Shown here one piece after another: positions 1 to 8,565 of a stretch of 64,000 nt of DNA (within the stretch, counting starts at the first letter, position 1; each line of letters begins with the position of its first letter). Under the pieces are notes generated by a model that was not told where the DNA came from, made no database searches, and saw nothing but the letters and a program-made list of their open reading frames with translations. The stretch lies in the NCBI GenBank assembly GCA_022823725.1, contig JAJEHL010000026.1, positions 372,001-436,000 of the forward strand, read 5' to 3'. The translations under genes were made by a program, and so were the position numbers. Source of the DNA: Candidatus Latescibacterota bacterium. Its GTDB lineage: Bacteria > Latescibacterota > UBA2968.

Positions 1-1204
1 GGCTTCTGCCATTTGTGCCGCGAATATAGGAATTTGTCGCGCGCACATTGGTCCAGTCATTGCCCAGGCCGCCAGCCCATTTGGACAATTTGGCATTGTC
101 GGATACCATTTTGAAAATGTGTTCCAGATCATCCTGCGCGGTTGACAGATAACACGAGGACAATTGCGGGTGCAGGGTGCCAGCATTGAACAGGGTGGGG
201 GTGGCAGAGACAAATCGGAAGGAAGAGAGCACTTCATAAAATTGAATGGCGCGCGCTTCTTTGTCGTCTTCGTCCCAGGCGAGACCCATGGCCACGCGCA
301 TCCAGAAAAACTGCGGGGTTTCAATGCGGCGCTCATTGACGTGGAGCAAATAGCGATCAAAAATTGTTTGTACGCCCAGGTACTCAAAGTCTTCATCGCG
401 CTCGGGTTTTAATGCCGCGGATAGACGCTCCAGATCATAAATGCGCAATTTGGGATCTAAGCGGTCATTTTCAATGCCCGTTTCAATAAATTTTGCAAAT
501 CCCTGCCGACATGCAGTGTCTCTGTCTTCAAGCGCGGGCTTGAAGCCCAGGGCGTGGCGATAGATCACGTTGAGGAGCAAGCGCATTGCGACTTTGCTAT
601 AGGCGGGTTCTTTTTCCACGCGGCTGCGCGCTGCCAATATCATGGCGCGTTCTATATCATCGGGTTTGATGTCGTCGTAGAGGGAGCGATATATTTCATT
701 GAGCAGGGCCTGGGGATCTACTTCGTCATCGCAAACGGCAAATACCTCGGTGCGAATGCGGTTGGCATCTAAAGGTTCGCGCTTGCCGTCGGCGGTTTGC
801 ACGCGGAGTTTGGGCGCGTTGGGGTCTTGGGGTTCTTCCTGGCCGCTGAGTACGCGGGCTTTTTTGTGGTCTTCTCGATAGACGATGTAGCGTCGGGCAA
901 CCGCAAAATGGCCTGCACGCATCAAATGGATTTCAACTTTATCCTGAATGCGTTCGACATCCACACTGTCATCCGGCTCGTGCAATTCCCCTTCGATTTC
1001 AGCTATAACATCGTCGGTGAGTTCCGACACATCGGTTTTTATTTTGGGCGGCAATGAATGGTCATTAGACAGCCTCAACTCGGCTCTGAATGCCGCCTCA
1101 ATCGCGCGTTCAATGCGCGCGCGGTCAAAATCGACGATCCGACCATCGCGTTTGCGTACCGCAAAACCAACTGCTTCCAGTAAAGTGTCAACTATTTCGG
1201 CCAT
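1..1204 (-). CDS. nrdA: Ribonucleoside-diphosphate reductase alpha subunit, 5' part
   Basis: Class I ribonucleotide reductase large subunit, which makes deoxyribonucleotides from NDPs. The open frame runs leftward out of the window, so only about 401 N-terminal codons are present. Reading the minus strand shows two consecutive ATP-cone-like segments (VRKRDGRIVDFDRARIERAI near the start, then VQTADGKREPLDANRI), followed by the barrel entry with SATPTLFNAGTLHPQLSSCY and LSKWAGGLGNDWTN, typical of NrdA/NrdE. The start ATG at 1204-1202 is chosen because GGGAGG lies five bases upstream; another ATG at 1208 is out of frame. Two ATP cones suggest dATP control of overall activity. No beta subunit is visible here, so class Ia versus another class I type is not proven. 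A likely promoter with an NrdR-like box lies about 320 bp upstream. Confidence 0.9.
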   Translation of the reverse strand, partial: MAEIVDTLLEAVGFAVRKRDGRIVDFDRARIERAIEAAFRAELRLSNDHSLPPKIKTDVSELTDDVIAEIEGELHEPDDSVDVERIQDKVEIHLMRAGHFAVARRYIVYREDHKKARVLSGQEEPQDPNAPKLRVQTADGKREPLDANRIRTEVFAVCDDEVDPQALLNEIYRSLYDDIKPDDIERAMILAARSRVEKEPAYSKVAMRLLLNVIYRHALGFKPALEDRDTACRQGFAKFIETGIENDRLDPKLRIYDLERLSAALKPERDEDFEYLGVQTIFDRYLLHVNERRIETPQFFWMRVAMGLAWDEDDKEARAIQFYEVLSSFRFVSATPTLFNAGTLHPQLSSCYLSTAQDDLEHIFKMVSDNAKLSKWAGGLGNDWTNVRATNSYIRGTNGRS

Positions 1205-1520
1205 GCATGCCTCCCAAATGCGAGCCGAGAACCAATAAGAGCCTGCTCCCGCGCGTGCTAAAAGAAAAAATAAACCCATAACCGCTGCACAAAAACCACA
1301 ACGGGGAGGGTTGAAAAGATAATCTTGGGGATGTGTTTTTAAGACAACAAATCGGGAAAACATAAGGTTGGAAATCCCAATCGCAGAGACGGGGAGAGAC
1401 TGCGAACAATGGATTTGTTTTCCCGAAAATAGTAATAACTTACGCAGTTGTAATGATTTGTTTGAGTTTGCAAAAAATAGTTAAAGGAGGAGAGCAAAAA
1501 TTTTTCACTAACAACTGCAA

Positions 1521-1553
1521 GCACAATATATGGTGGTCTAAAAAAAAAGTCAA
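1521..1553 (-). promoter_or_regulatory. Promoter with NrdR-like box for the reductase gene
   Basis: On the minus strand a -35 TTGACT (1553-1548) is followed by a 17-base spacer and a -10 TATATT (1530-1525). The 16-mer GCACAATATATGGTGG (1521-1536, plus strand) overlaps the -10 and resembles the NrdR consensus ACACTATATATAGTGT. NrdR normally binds two boxes; I see only one convincing copy. The leader to nrdA would be about 310 nt. Position, spacing and downstream gene agree; binding is inferred. Confidence 0.5.
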
Positions 1554-1791
1554 TACCAAATGTGCGTAAATTGTAACTTTACCGGCATTGCGTCGTGCGT
1601 GCGTCCAATTGTCTGTATATGCGAGATTTAGAGCAAAAATCAGGGGATAGGGACCGGGGAGTTGGAGGCTGGGGATACAGGTTTTGTGACGAAAAAAAGG
1701 GAAAATTTTACGATTTATTGGCGTATTGTTTTTTTTCTAAAAAAATCCTTTGACGCGGTGGGTAAAATTCTGAATATTCTGGGCGTTGAGA

Positions 1792-1857
1792 GGGACGGCA
1801 CGGGGCCTGCCCCGCAGTGATTACCGTATAGAATCATTGCCTATACGGGACCGTCCC
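1792..1857. repeat. Nested intergenic palindrome
   Basis: Outer arms GGGACGG (1792-1798) and CCGTCCC (1851-1857) enclose two hairpins: GGGGC-ct-GCCCC (1802-1813) and CCGTATAG with CTATACGG (1824-1831 and 1841-1848). The inner CCGTATA..TACGG hairpin resembles those at 11679-11736 and 42861-42890. It lies about 50 bp before the DUF2961 start and could fold in that gene's leader. Confidence 0.6.
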
Positions 1858-1909
1858 CTACGATGATATTGTTAATCTGTTGGCCGTTGATTGCTAATAA
1901 GGAGAAGAT

Positions 1910-3073
1910 ATGGATGCTCATTTACTCGCTTCACTTACACAGACCAAAAAGGCGAGGACACTGCGGGAATCGTCATGGGATGTTGGTGGACGCAATGGCG
2001 ATGCATGGATTATTGAGGGCGGCGAGACGCGCGTGTTGGCCGATCTCAAGGGACCGGGGTGTATTACGCATATCTGGATGACGCAGAGCGGGGAGGGTGC
2101 TTTTCGCAATGTGATTTTGAAGATGTTTTGGGATGATGAAGACGATCCGAGTGTCGAGGTGCCGTTGGGAGATTTCTTTTGTTTGGGGCACGGTATTTCT
2201 GCGTCTTTTCAATCGCTGCCTTTTTCGGCGTCTGCCAATGCACAGCGCGAGAATCAGTTTGTGCCCAATGCTGCGCTGAATTGCTATTTGCTTATGCCGT
2301 TTAATCGTTCTGCGCGCGTTGAGGTGACGAATGAGGGCGACGAGTCTTATCGGCAGTATTTTTATGTGGATTACGAGTTGTACGACGATCCCTGGGGAGA
2401 AGATACGGCGTATTTTCACGCGCAATTTCACAGGGAAAATCCCTGCGACGGTTGGGGGCACGAGATTCGCGTCAATACGCCAGAGGCGAATATTGTCAAT
2501 GTTGAGCGGCAGGCGTGGGATGGCAATTATGTAATTTTGGAGGCGGCAGGCGTTGGACATTATATTGGGTGCAATTTGTCGGTGACGAATTTTCAGGGGA
2601 CGTGGTGGGGCGAGGGCGATGATATGATCTGGGTGGATGGGTACAAGTGGCCGCCGGAGTTGCACGGTACAGGTAGCGAAGATTATCTCAATCAGGCGTG
2701 GGGGATGCAGGATAATGCGTTTTTGATGAATGGGTCGTCGATTTACGAGCGGAATACGGGTGGATATCAGACGTCTTATGTGTTTCATTTGACCAATCCC
2801 GTGCGGTTTGAAAAGGAGATTAAGGTGACGATTGAGCACGGGCACGGCAATCATCTGGCGAATGAGATGGCGTCTGTGGCTTACTGGTATCAAAAAGAAC
2901 CGCATCGCAAGTTTGGGATTCTGGATGTGGCACAGCGACAACCCGTAGAGAAGTCGCGCGAGGGTGAGTGGGTTCAGGATAGCGCGAATCAGACGCCGCA
3001 GCGCGAGGTGGAACTGAATGCGGAGATGAGAGAGAAGAAGCAACAGTGGGCGATGAGGCGTGAGGAGAGATAG
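1910..3073 (+). CDS. DUF2961 family protein
   Basis: 387-residue protein matching the DUF2961 family (a beta-rich, two-jelly-roll fold; some members have been reported as glycoside hydrolases). Recognisable stretches are GPGCITHIWMT near residue 55, the EVPLGDFFCLGHG segment, and WPPELHGTGSEDYLNQAWG, the hallmark family motif. No signal peptide is evident, so it is probably cytoplasmic. The start at 1910 follows AAGGAGA. It is followed four bases after its stop by the opine-dehydrogenase-like gene, so the two are probably co-transcribed and handle a common substrate, perhaps sugar-derived. The exact reaction cannot be read from sequence. Confidence 0.88.
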   Translation: MDAHLLASLTQTKKARTLRESSWDVGGRNGDAWIIEGGETRVLADLKGPGCITHIWMTQSGEGAFRNVILKMFWDDEDDPSVEVPLGDFFCLGHGISASFQSLPFSASANAQRENQFVPNAALNCYLLMPFNRSARVEVTNEGDESYRQYFYVDYELYDDPWGEDTAYFHAQFHRENPCDGWGHEIRVNTPEANIVNVERQAWDGNYVILEAAGVGHYIGCNLSVTNFQGTWWGEGDDMIWVDGYKWPPELHGTGSEDYLNQAWGMQDNAFLMNGSSIYERNTGGYQTSYVFHLTNPVRFEKEIKVTIEHGHGNHLANEMASVAYWYQKEPHRKFGILDVAQRQPVEKSREGEWVQDSANQTPQREVELNAEMREKKQQWAMRREER

Positions 3074-3077
3074 GACT

Positions 3078-4166
3078 ATGTCTGAACATATTACAATTTT
3101 GGGTGGAGGTAATACGGCGTTTGCTGCGGCTGCGAATCTGACGTTGAAGGGGTTTGGGGTTACGCTTTGCGAATTGCCGGAGTTTGAGGAGATGCTGGAT
3201 CCCGTGCGCGATAGTGGCGTAATTCATCTGGTGGGTGTTGAGGAGACGGGGGCGGCGAGGATTCACTCTTTGACGACGGATATTGAGGCGGCTTTGAATG
3301 CCTCGGATCTGATTCTGGTAATTGTGCCGGCGTATGCCCATAAGCCGTTTGCGCTGGCATGTGCGCCCTATTTGAGGCCGGAGCATACGGTTGTGCTGAT
3401 GCCGGGTACACTGGGTACGCTGGAATGGGCGACGCTGTTGAGAGAACGGGGTGTATCGGGTGTGACGCTTGCCGAGGTGGATACTGCGCCGTATGTGTGT
3501 CGGAAGACTGCGCCGGATACGGCGACGATTTGGGGTACTGTGAGCGGGTTGGGTTTGGGGGTTTTGCCGGCGACGGAGACCGAGCGGGTGCGTGATCGTT
3601 TGTCGCCTTTTTTTCCGGGCATTCAGGCATATCCGACGGTGATGGCGTGTGGTTTGTCTGCGATGAATCCGGTTGTGCATCCCGCGGGGGTGTTGATGAA
3701 TGCGGGGCGGATTGAGTATTCCCACGGAGAGTTCTATTTTTACGAGGAGGGGGTTTCTCCGTCTGTGGCGAAGACGATTATGGCTGTGGATGCAGAGCGC
3801 AGAGCTATTGCAAAGGCTTTGGGGTACGATCTGGTGGCGGCTGATGAGGCGTTTTATCGCGCGGGTTTTGGTCCGAAGGGCGATTTGTGGGCAGCGATTA
3901 ATGGCAGCCGGATGCTGACGCAACTCAAGGCGCCGGGGTCGCTTGAGAGCCGATGGCTCACAGAGGATATTCCTTACGGTCTTTCAGCCTGGCACGATGT
4001 GGGCGCGCAATACGGGGTGGATGCGCCTTTGATGCGGGGGCTGGTGGATATTGCATCTGTGGTGATGGGATTTAATGGGTGGACTTCAGGGCGCAGCGTG
4101 CGCGAGTTGGGGATTGCGGGGATGGGGTTGGAGGATTTGAATGTGTTTTTGGAGAATGGGTATTAG
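3078..4166 (+). CDS. NAD/NADP octopine/opine dehydrogenase family protein
   Basis: 362-residue oxidoreductase with an N-terminal Rossmann motif (ITILGGGNTAFAAAANL) and a C-terminal octopine-dehydrogenase-like helical domain with the conserved MNPVVHPAGVLMNAG segment, whose His probably takes part in catalysis. Family members reductively join or oxidatively split amino acid/keto-acid adducts using NAD(P)H; the substrate here is unknown. The ATG at 3078 is preferred over the upstream in-frame codon at 3060 because GAGGAGA precedes it and the Rossmann strand starts directly after. It forms an operon with the DUF2961 gene upstream and converges on the M16 gene 17 bp downstream. Confidence 0.85.
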   Translation: MSEHITILGGGNTAFAAAANLTLKGFGVTLCELPEFEEMLDPVRDSGVIHLVGVEETGAARIHSLTTDIEAALNASDLILVIVPAYAHKPFALACAPYLRPEHTVVLMPGTLGTLEWATLLRERGVSGVTLAEVDTAPYVCRKTAPDTATIWGTVSGLGLGVLPATETERVRDRLSPFFPGIQAYPTVMACGLSAMNPVVHPAGVLMNAGRIEYSHGEFYFYEEGVSPSVAKTIMAVDAERRAIAKALGYDLVAADEAFYRAGFGPKGDLWAAINGSRMLTQLKAPGSLESRWLTEDIPYGLSAWHDVGAQYGVDAPLMRGLVDIASVVMGFNGWTSGRSVRELGIAGMGLEDLNVFLENGY

Positions 4167-4183
4167 GAAGTGTGAAGTAACTT

Positions 4184-5521
4184 TCATTCAATCAGTTCTT
4201 TAACATTGTGAACGCGAATATCGACTTCGGGTAAATGGGTGTTCAGGATTTCGGTAATGCGATCCTTGGGTCCGACGAAGATCATGACCATATTCTGCGG
4301 CACAAAGAATTTTTCGAGAAAGGCGCGCACTTCATCATCGGTGACGGCATCAAATCCGCCTTTGCGGCGTGGTGAGTTGTAAATGGCGTTGCCTGCCTCG
4401 CGGTTGAGCCTCTGCTGTGGCGATCTGTCGTGGACAAAAGAGATATCGTTGGTTTCGCGATGTTCTGTGAGTGTTTCCCAAAAGCGAGGGTTGTCGGGCA
4501 GGTTTTGAATGAAGTCGGACATTTTTGTGATTAAGTCTTCGCTATTATGGAGTTGAGGATCGGCATAAATTTCGATATATCGGACATTTTGGTCGGATAG
4601 ATACCGGCAAGATGTCCCATAGACCAATTTCAATTCTTCTCTGAAATATTTATAGAGCAATCTGGACTCAGGATGTCGGCCAAGTGTGTCCGATATCAGG
4701 TTTGGAATATAATTTTCTTCATCTATGCGGCCACAGGGGATTATCCAAAGACAGAATACATTTTTTAAGTGTGAATAACCCTCAAAAATAAAAGCCGTGG
4801 GACCAGTTTTAGCATTTGTTGATGGGAAATTCAATGAATGTACAAAGCCGCCTGCCTGCCCGCGCCTCTTCCTTTCTTCTGTTAGGGGACGAAGTGCCTT
4901 CGCAATTTCAGTGGAATCGCGGTCTGAGATGACCTTAAAGAATACCACGTCTGTTTTCAGAAGCCGATCCGCGTATTGTCTGACGTCGTATAGCGAGAGA
5001 TCATTCAGCGTTTTTAATGAGCGCATTTTCAGGATGCCAAGGGTTTGTGACAGTGCCAGATTTTTTATCAGTGTATAGGTTGGGCGTTTGATCTCATTTT
5101 TGTAATCGGCACTTAGTTGTGCTTTTACATATTTCAGATCATACTCGGAAAACGCGAGGTTATATATCAGGTCGCGAATTATTTTTATTGCTTTGCCACT
5201 GTTCTCGGATAAGCCATTAATGGAGATGGTCTGGTATGCGGCGCTGGTCGTGATATTCAGATGGGTGCCCAGTGCTTCGAGTTGATCCAGATGCCCCTGT
5301 TTTTTCGCTGTTTCCCAAATCAAATCAAAGACCGTTCTTGCAAGGCCAATTTGCGAAGAGGGGTTCACACCGGTTCCCGCGCCGAGAAAGACGATCTCAA
5401 TTCTGGTGAGGGGGGCGCGTTTGTCAATGCGATAAAAGATGTGGTGATTGGGAATTTCGGCAAACGCAGATATGGGACCAAGTAGAACAAAGTTAAATAT
5501 CAGGATTAAAAATCTCATCAT
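4184..5521 (-). CDS. M16-family peptidase-like protein, non-catalytic partner
   Basis: 445-residue exported protein with a signal peptide (hydrophobic run about residues 3-20 ending ISAFAE) and an insulinase/M16 fold: about 215 residues of N-terminal domain plus a second domain starting near GPTAFIFEGYSHLKN. The zinc-binding HxxEH is absent; the equivalent segment reads GLARTVFDLIWET. In paired M16 systems one subunit is catalytic and the other lacks the metal site but shapes the chamber. The neighbouring upstream gene supplies a full HFLEH motif. The two reading frames overlap by 29 bp, so translation is probably coupled. The protein probably acts in the periplasm. Confidence 0.85.
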   Translation of the reverse strand: MMRFLILIFNFVLLGPISAFAEIPNHHIFYRIDKRAPLTRIEIVFLGAGTGVNPSSQIGLARTVFDLIWETAKKQGHLDQLEALGTHLNITTSAAYQTISINGLSENSGKAIKIIRDLIYNLAFSEYDLKYVKAQLSADYKNEIKRPTYTLIKNLALSQTLGILKMRSLKTLNDLSLYDVRQYADRLLKTDVVFFKVISDRDSTEIAKALRPLTEERKRRGQAGGFVHSLNFPSTNAKTGPTAFIFEGYSHLKNVFCLWIIPCGRIDEENYIPNLISDTLGRHPESRLLYKYFREELKLVYGTSCRYLSDQNVRYIEIYADPQLHNSEDLITKMSDFIQNLPDNPRFWETLTEHRETNDISFVHDRSPQQRLNREAGNAIYNSPRRKGGFDAVTDDEVRAFLEKFFVPQNMVMIFVGPKDRITEILNTHLPEVDIRVHNVKELIE

Positions 5522-7010
5522 CGAATATCGCCTTTTGAGAGGTGGAGAAAGTCATCTTGGCTTTTCTCCGCCATTTTTTTATTTTCCATACAAATAGTGC
5601 AACAATGCCGCCTAATAGTGTTAGCCAACCGACCAATACCAATCCTATACCTGCATATTGTCCAACGGTTCGGGGCTTTCGCGGAGGCGGTTCTTTCTTT
5701 TCTATCTCTGTCAGGGAGTGGGTGATTGAATTGTCATCTTTCAGATATTGATCGATGATGCGCGGAATGTCTTCTGCGCGGATGGATTTAAGGTCTTGTA
5801 TCACTTTTGGATATAGCAAGGGATCACTGGCGTGGGCGAATGCGCTGCCAAATGAAGTCGCCAGGCCCGATCGGTTGTAAAATGCGGAATACAGGGTGTT
5901 CAACTGCTGGTTTCGGGCGGCATTGAATTCTGCATCAGAAATGGTTTTCAGATTTACCAATGCCACATGGATCATGTCCTGGATCGTATTTCGGGATGTA
6001 TTATGGGGCAGTTCTGCATAGCAAGTCATCAAGCCGAATCCCTTATAGCTGCTCACTGAGACGCTGAAAGATTTTGCGAGCCGAGAATTGACCAGAGAAG
6101 CACCCAGAGAATTTGAGGGCTTTTCCAATAGACGTTCCACAATGAGCAGACCCGCATAGTCGCGATTGTCTAAATTGGGGGTGTACCAGGCCTTCCTGAA
6201 TATGGTGAGGCTGAGCGTGTTCGATGAGTTTTTTAATCTTTTTCCAAGCACATCACGGTCGGGAGATTGGGACGCGTACACTTTGACTGGCGTTAGATCA
6301 TTGCCATAAGCTTCGTCGAGTTTGGTCAGGACATGGTCAATATCCACATCGCCGATGACAACGATGAGTCTTTTTTGCTCGCGCAGGAAGTTTTCGTAGT
6401 AATTTTTCAATCCAATGGGTTCGAGTTGTTGGATGAATGTCTCCGTGCCAATGCCATCAAAATTTTTCTTTCCATAGATCAAACCATAAAAATGATTTGA
6501 AGAGCGGCGTGTTGCTTGTGTCTGTCTTTGGCTTCTTTCTGTCAGTACGATCTTTTTTTCTTTTTCGACGACTTCTTCATCAATTACTGTATCGTAATAT
6601 ATGTTGCGGTCTATCTCAACGGCGAGGTCCAATTTGTCCTTTGGAAATCTGAGTGTAAAGCGCGTGAAATGATAATATGTCGCAGCGTTACTTTGCCCGC
6701 CATTGTCGGCGATAATCTGGTTGAGTTCGCCCGGTTCATAGCTGCCCCTGCCTATCATAATATGCTCTAAAAAGTGGAGCCTCCCTTGTCTGCCTTCGGG
6801 TTCATCTGCGGAACCCGCGCAATAGAAGGTCTGGTATTCAAAGGACGGGGTGGTGCGATCGACGACGATGACGGCGTCGAGCAGGGGGTTGATGGTGTAG
6901 TGCCGTGCGACGAGTGTTTCAGATAATGTCGCTGTTCCGATAAGTTCGTAGGCTGTGCAGGTACACGGCAAGAGGCATGCAAGAATAATAATGTGCGTGT
7001 AGTGCTTCAT
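5493..7010 (-). CDS. M16-family zinc metallopeptidase, catalytic
   Basis: Processing-type peptidase of the insulinase family, 505 residues. A signal peptide covers about residues 1-20. The zinc motif HFLEH lies at 79-83, and the third ligand is probably Glu158 in KKIVLTERS, 74 residues after the second His, which is the family's usual spacing. A hydrophobic segment near the C-terminus (IGLVLVGWLTLLGGIVALFV) followed by KIKKWRRK predicts a membrane anchor with the catalytic part in the periplasm. The start at 7010 is chosen because the signal peptide begins there; the frame is open for 25 codons further upstream without signal-peptide character. No strong ribosome site is seen. It pairs with the non-catalytic M16 protein downstream. 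Confidence 0.92.
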   Translation of the reverse strand: MKHYTHIIILACLLPCTCTAYELIGTATLSETLVARHYTINPLLDAVIVVDRTTPSFEYQTFYCAGSADEPEGRQGRLHFLEHIMIGRGSYEPGELNQIIADNGGQSNAATYYHFTRFTLRFPKDKLDLAVEIDRNIYYDTVIDEEVVEKEKKIVLTERSQRQTQATRRSSNHFYGLIYGKKNFDGIGTETFIQQLEPIGLKNYYENFLREQKRLIVVIGDVDIDHVLTKLDEAYGNDLTPVKVYASQSPDRDVLGKRLKNSSNTLSLTIFRKAWYTPNLDNRDYAGLLIVERLLEKPSNSLGASLVNSRLAKSFSVSVSSYKGFGLMTCYAELPHNTSRNTIQDMIHVALVNLKTISDAEFNAARNQQLNTLYSAFYNRSGLATSFGSAFAHASDPLLYPKVIQDLKSIRAEDIPRIIDQYLKDDNSITHSLTEIEKKEPPPRKPRTVGQYAGIGLVLVGWLTLLGGIVALFVWKIKKWRRKAKMTFSTSQKAIFDDEIFNPDI

Positions 7011-7044
7011 ATTGGATATTCGGGGTAAAGGCAGACGCGGTCGG

Positions 7045-7875
7045 TTAATCCACATCGTAAACACAACGAAAACCGATGGACCCACTGGTCGTGCGTGGGA
7101 AAAAGCGGCGTCTTATTGTTGCGCGCATATCCTGAGGGAGCGGCGACGTAGCACCTCCTCGCACCACCCGGTGAGTGCCCGTTTCAGGGCCTGAAGGATT
7201 TTTCTCAGGACTGGCGGCATAATAATTTTGATCGTACCAATCCCAGACCCACTCTGCCACATTGCCACCCATATCGCGCACACCATAAGGGCTGACATCA
7301 ACCTCATGTACACCCACAGCAGCCGTTGGCCCTTTCATACTCCAATCCACTAAAAGAGATGTGTCAAGGGGTTCATTGGACCAGGGAAAATGCTGCCCAC
7401 TTTCACCGCGTGCTGCTTTTTCCCATTCGGCCTCAGTGGGCAAGCGCCCGCCGATGCGTTCACAATATGCTTTTGCGCCATACCAGGAGACTTCCGTCAT
7501 CGGGTGATCGGATTTGGTCGAGTCGATTACAACGAGCCCATTTATAGTAAATCCGATTTGTATGTCGCGATCATCGAGGTCAACCAACGCGTTGCCTTCT
7601 GCATCTTCCAGTTTTTCAATGAGGCGCAGGTAGAACGCATACTGTTCATTGGTCACTTCGTATGTATCAATGCGATACGTCTCCAAAAACACCGTGTGGG
7701 ATGGTTGCTCGGCGTTGGACCAGGAATTGGACCCCATGACAAATGCACCGGCGGGAATGAGTACTGTTTTGTCGAGATCATAAGTTAGCCCTTGCTCATA
7801 AGGGTCATTTACACTGCCGATACCACAGCCGTAAAATGCGATTAGAATGAAAAATAAAAAACGCCGGTAGATCAT
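7045..7875 (-). CDS. Formylglycine-generating-enzyme-like (SUMF1) lipoprotein
   Basis: 276-residue protein with a lipoprotein signal ending in a lipobox (AFYGC, Cys about 17) and a full SUMF1 domain: IPAGAFVMGS, VSWYGAKAYCERIGGRLPTE, GGNVAEWVWDWYD and a C-terminal SIGFRC. True formylglycine synthases carry two copper-binding cysteines in a CxxxxC arrangement before the final arginines; here that region reads LPQDMRATIRRRFFP with no cysteine. It is therefore more likely a sugar- or peptide-binding/structural SUMF1 paralogue than the activator of the two sulfatases in this window. It lies 34 bp upstream of the M16 pair in the same direction, so an envelope operon is likely. Confidence 0.88.
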   Translation of the reverse strand: MIYRRFLFFILIAFYGCGIGSVNDPYEQGLTYDLDKTVLIPAGAFVMGSNSWSNAEQPSHTVFLETYRIDTYEVTNEQYAFYLRLIEKLEDAEGNALVDLDDRDIQIGFTINGLVVIDSTKSDHPMTEVSWYGAKAYCERIGGRLPTEAEWEKAARGESGQHFPWSNEPLDTSLLVDWSMKGPTAAVGVHEVDVSPYGVRDMGGNVAEWVWDWYDQNYYAASPEKNPSGPETGTHRVVRGGATSPLPQDMRATIRRRFFPRTTSGSIGFRCVYDVD

Positions 7876-7974
7876 AAGTCATCCTGCCTGTGCGTTATAA
7901 ATACACAAATCAGAAGTGTTGGACGATCCCCGGCGTTTCTAATGTAGAGCAGATTGCTGAATGCTGCAAGAGAA

Positions 7975-8553
7975 TTACAATTTCTCAATGTCTATGTTGC
8001 GGAACCAGATCTGGTTGCCGTGGTCTTGAAGACCGATGTACCCGGGTTCGGTCATTTCGCAGTATGGACGGTTGAATTTGTTGCGCGTGCCATCCGGGTT
8101 CTGGTTCGGCGTGGTCCAGTGGTTGAGGTCCATGTCGGTGATTTGCTCGCCGTTTAAGGTGACGCGGATGATGTTGTCCATGACATAGAGGATCATGTGA
8201 TTCCATTCGCCCGCGGGTTTGCAGGTGTTGTGCGTGGGGGCTTGCAAATCATAGACTGCGCCGCAGCATTTGGTGGTTGCGGGGTCGTGACCATGTGTAT
8301 CAAGAATTTGGATTTCAATGCCGGTTTGCACGGGGTTGTCCAGATCGGTCCAGCGGAAGAATACGCCACTGTTGGTTCTGGGGGGATGTTTGAATTCGAG
8401 CGAGAGTTCAAAGTTTTTGAACTGGTCTTCTGTGTAGTACAGGTATTTCCCTTGTTCTGCGGTGCAGAAAAGACAGCCGTGATCCACAATCCAGCCGTCG
8501 GGATTGCCGGTGGCTGCCCAGCCGTTGAGGGTTTTGCCGTCGAAGAGTTGCAT
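7975..8553 (-). CDS. DUF1080 (3-keto-disaccharide hydrolase-like) protein
   Basis: 192-residue single-domain protein of the DUF1080 jelly-roll family. It starts with LFDGKTLNGWAATGNPDGW and contains TNSGVFFRW, GIEIQILDTHG, PAGEWNHMILYV and PGYIGLQDHGNQIWFRNI, all family hallmarks. Members include 3-keto-disaccharide hydrolases and carbohydrate-binding proteins. No signal peptide is present, which is unusual for the family and suggests a cytoplasmic role. AAGGAGG precedes the start. It is the last gene of an operon after a Gfo/Idh/MocA oxidoreductase and a nitrilase-like enzyme; a keto-sugar pathway is plausible, since some Gfo/Idh/MocA enzymes make 3-keto sugars. That link is inference. Confidence 0.88.
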   Translation of the reverse strand: MQLFDGKTLNGWAATGNPDGWIVDHGCLFCTAEQGKYLYYTEDQFKNFELSLEFKHPPRTNSGVFFRWTDLDNPVQTGIEIQILDTHGHDPATTKCCGAVYDLQAPTHNTCKPAGEWNHMILYVMDNIIRVTLNGEQITDMDLNHWTTPNQNPDGTRNKFNRPYCEMTEPGYIGLQDHGNQIWFRNIDIEKL

Positions 8554-8565
8554 GTAGCCTCCTTG

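Larger units (their letters stand above)
1205..1909. other. 705-bp divergent intergenic region
   Basis: AT-rich region between nrdA (leftward) and the DUF2961 gene (rightward). It holds the nrdA promoter, a possible rightward promoter (TTGACG at 1750-1755, AATATT after about 17 bases) and the nested palindrome at 1792-1857. No convincing gene: the small open frames here have no recognisable content or ribosome binding site. Confidence 0.6.

Noticed and set aside
1973-3043. 356-codon minus-strand open frame opposite the DUF2961 gene
   Set aside because: Low-complexity Arg/His/Pro-rich product typical of an antisense shadow; the plus-strand frame has clear family motifs and a ribosome site.
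2820-3923. 367-codon minus-strand open frame spanning the DUF2961/opine dehydrogenase junction
   Set aside because: Arg-rich shadow without homology; it crosses two well-supported genes.
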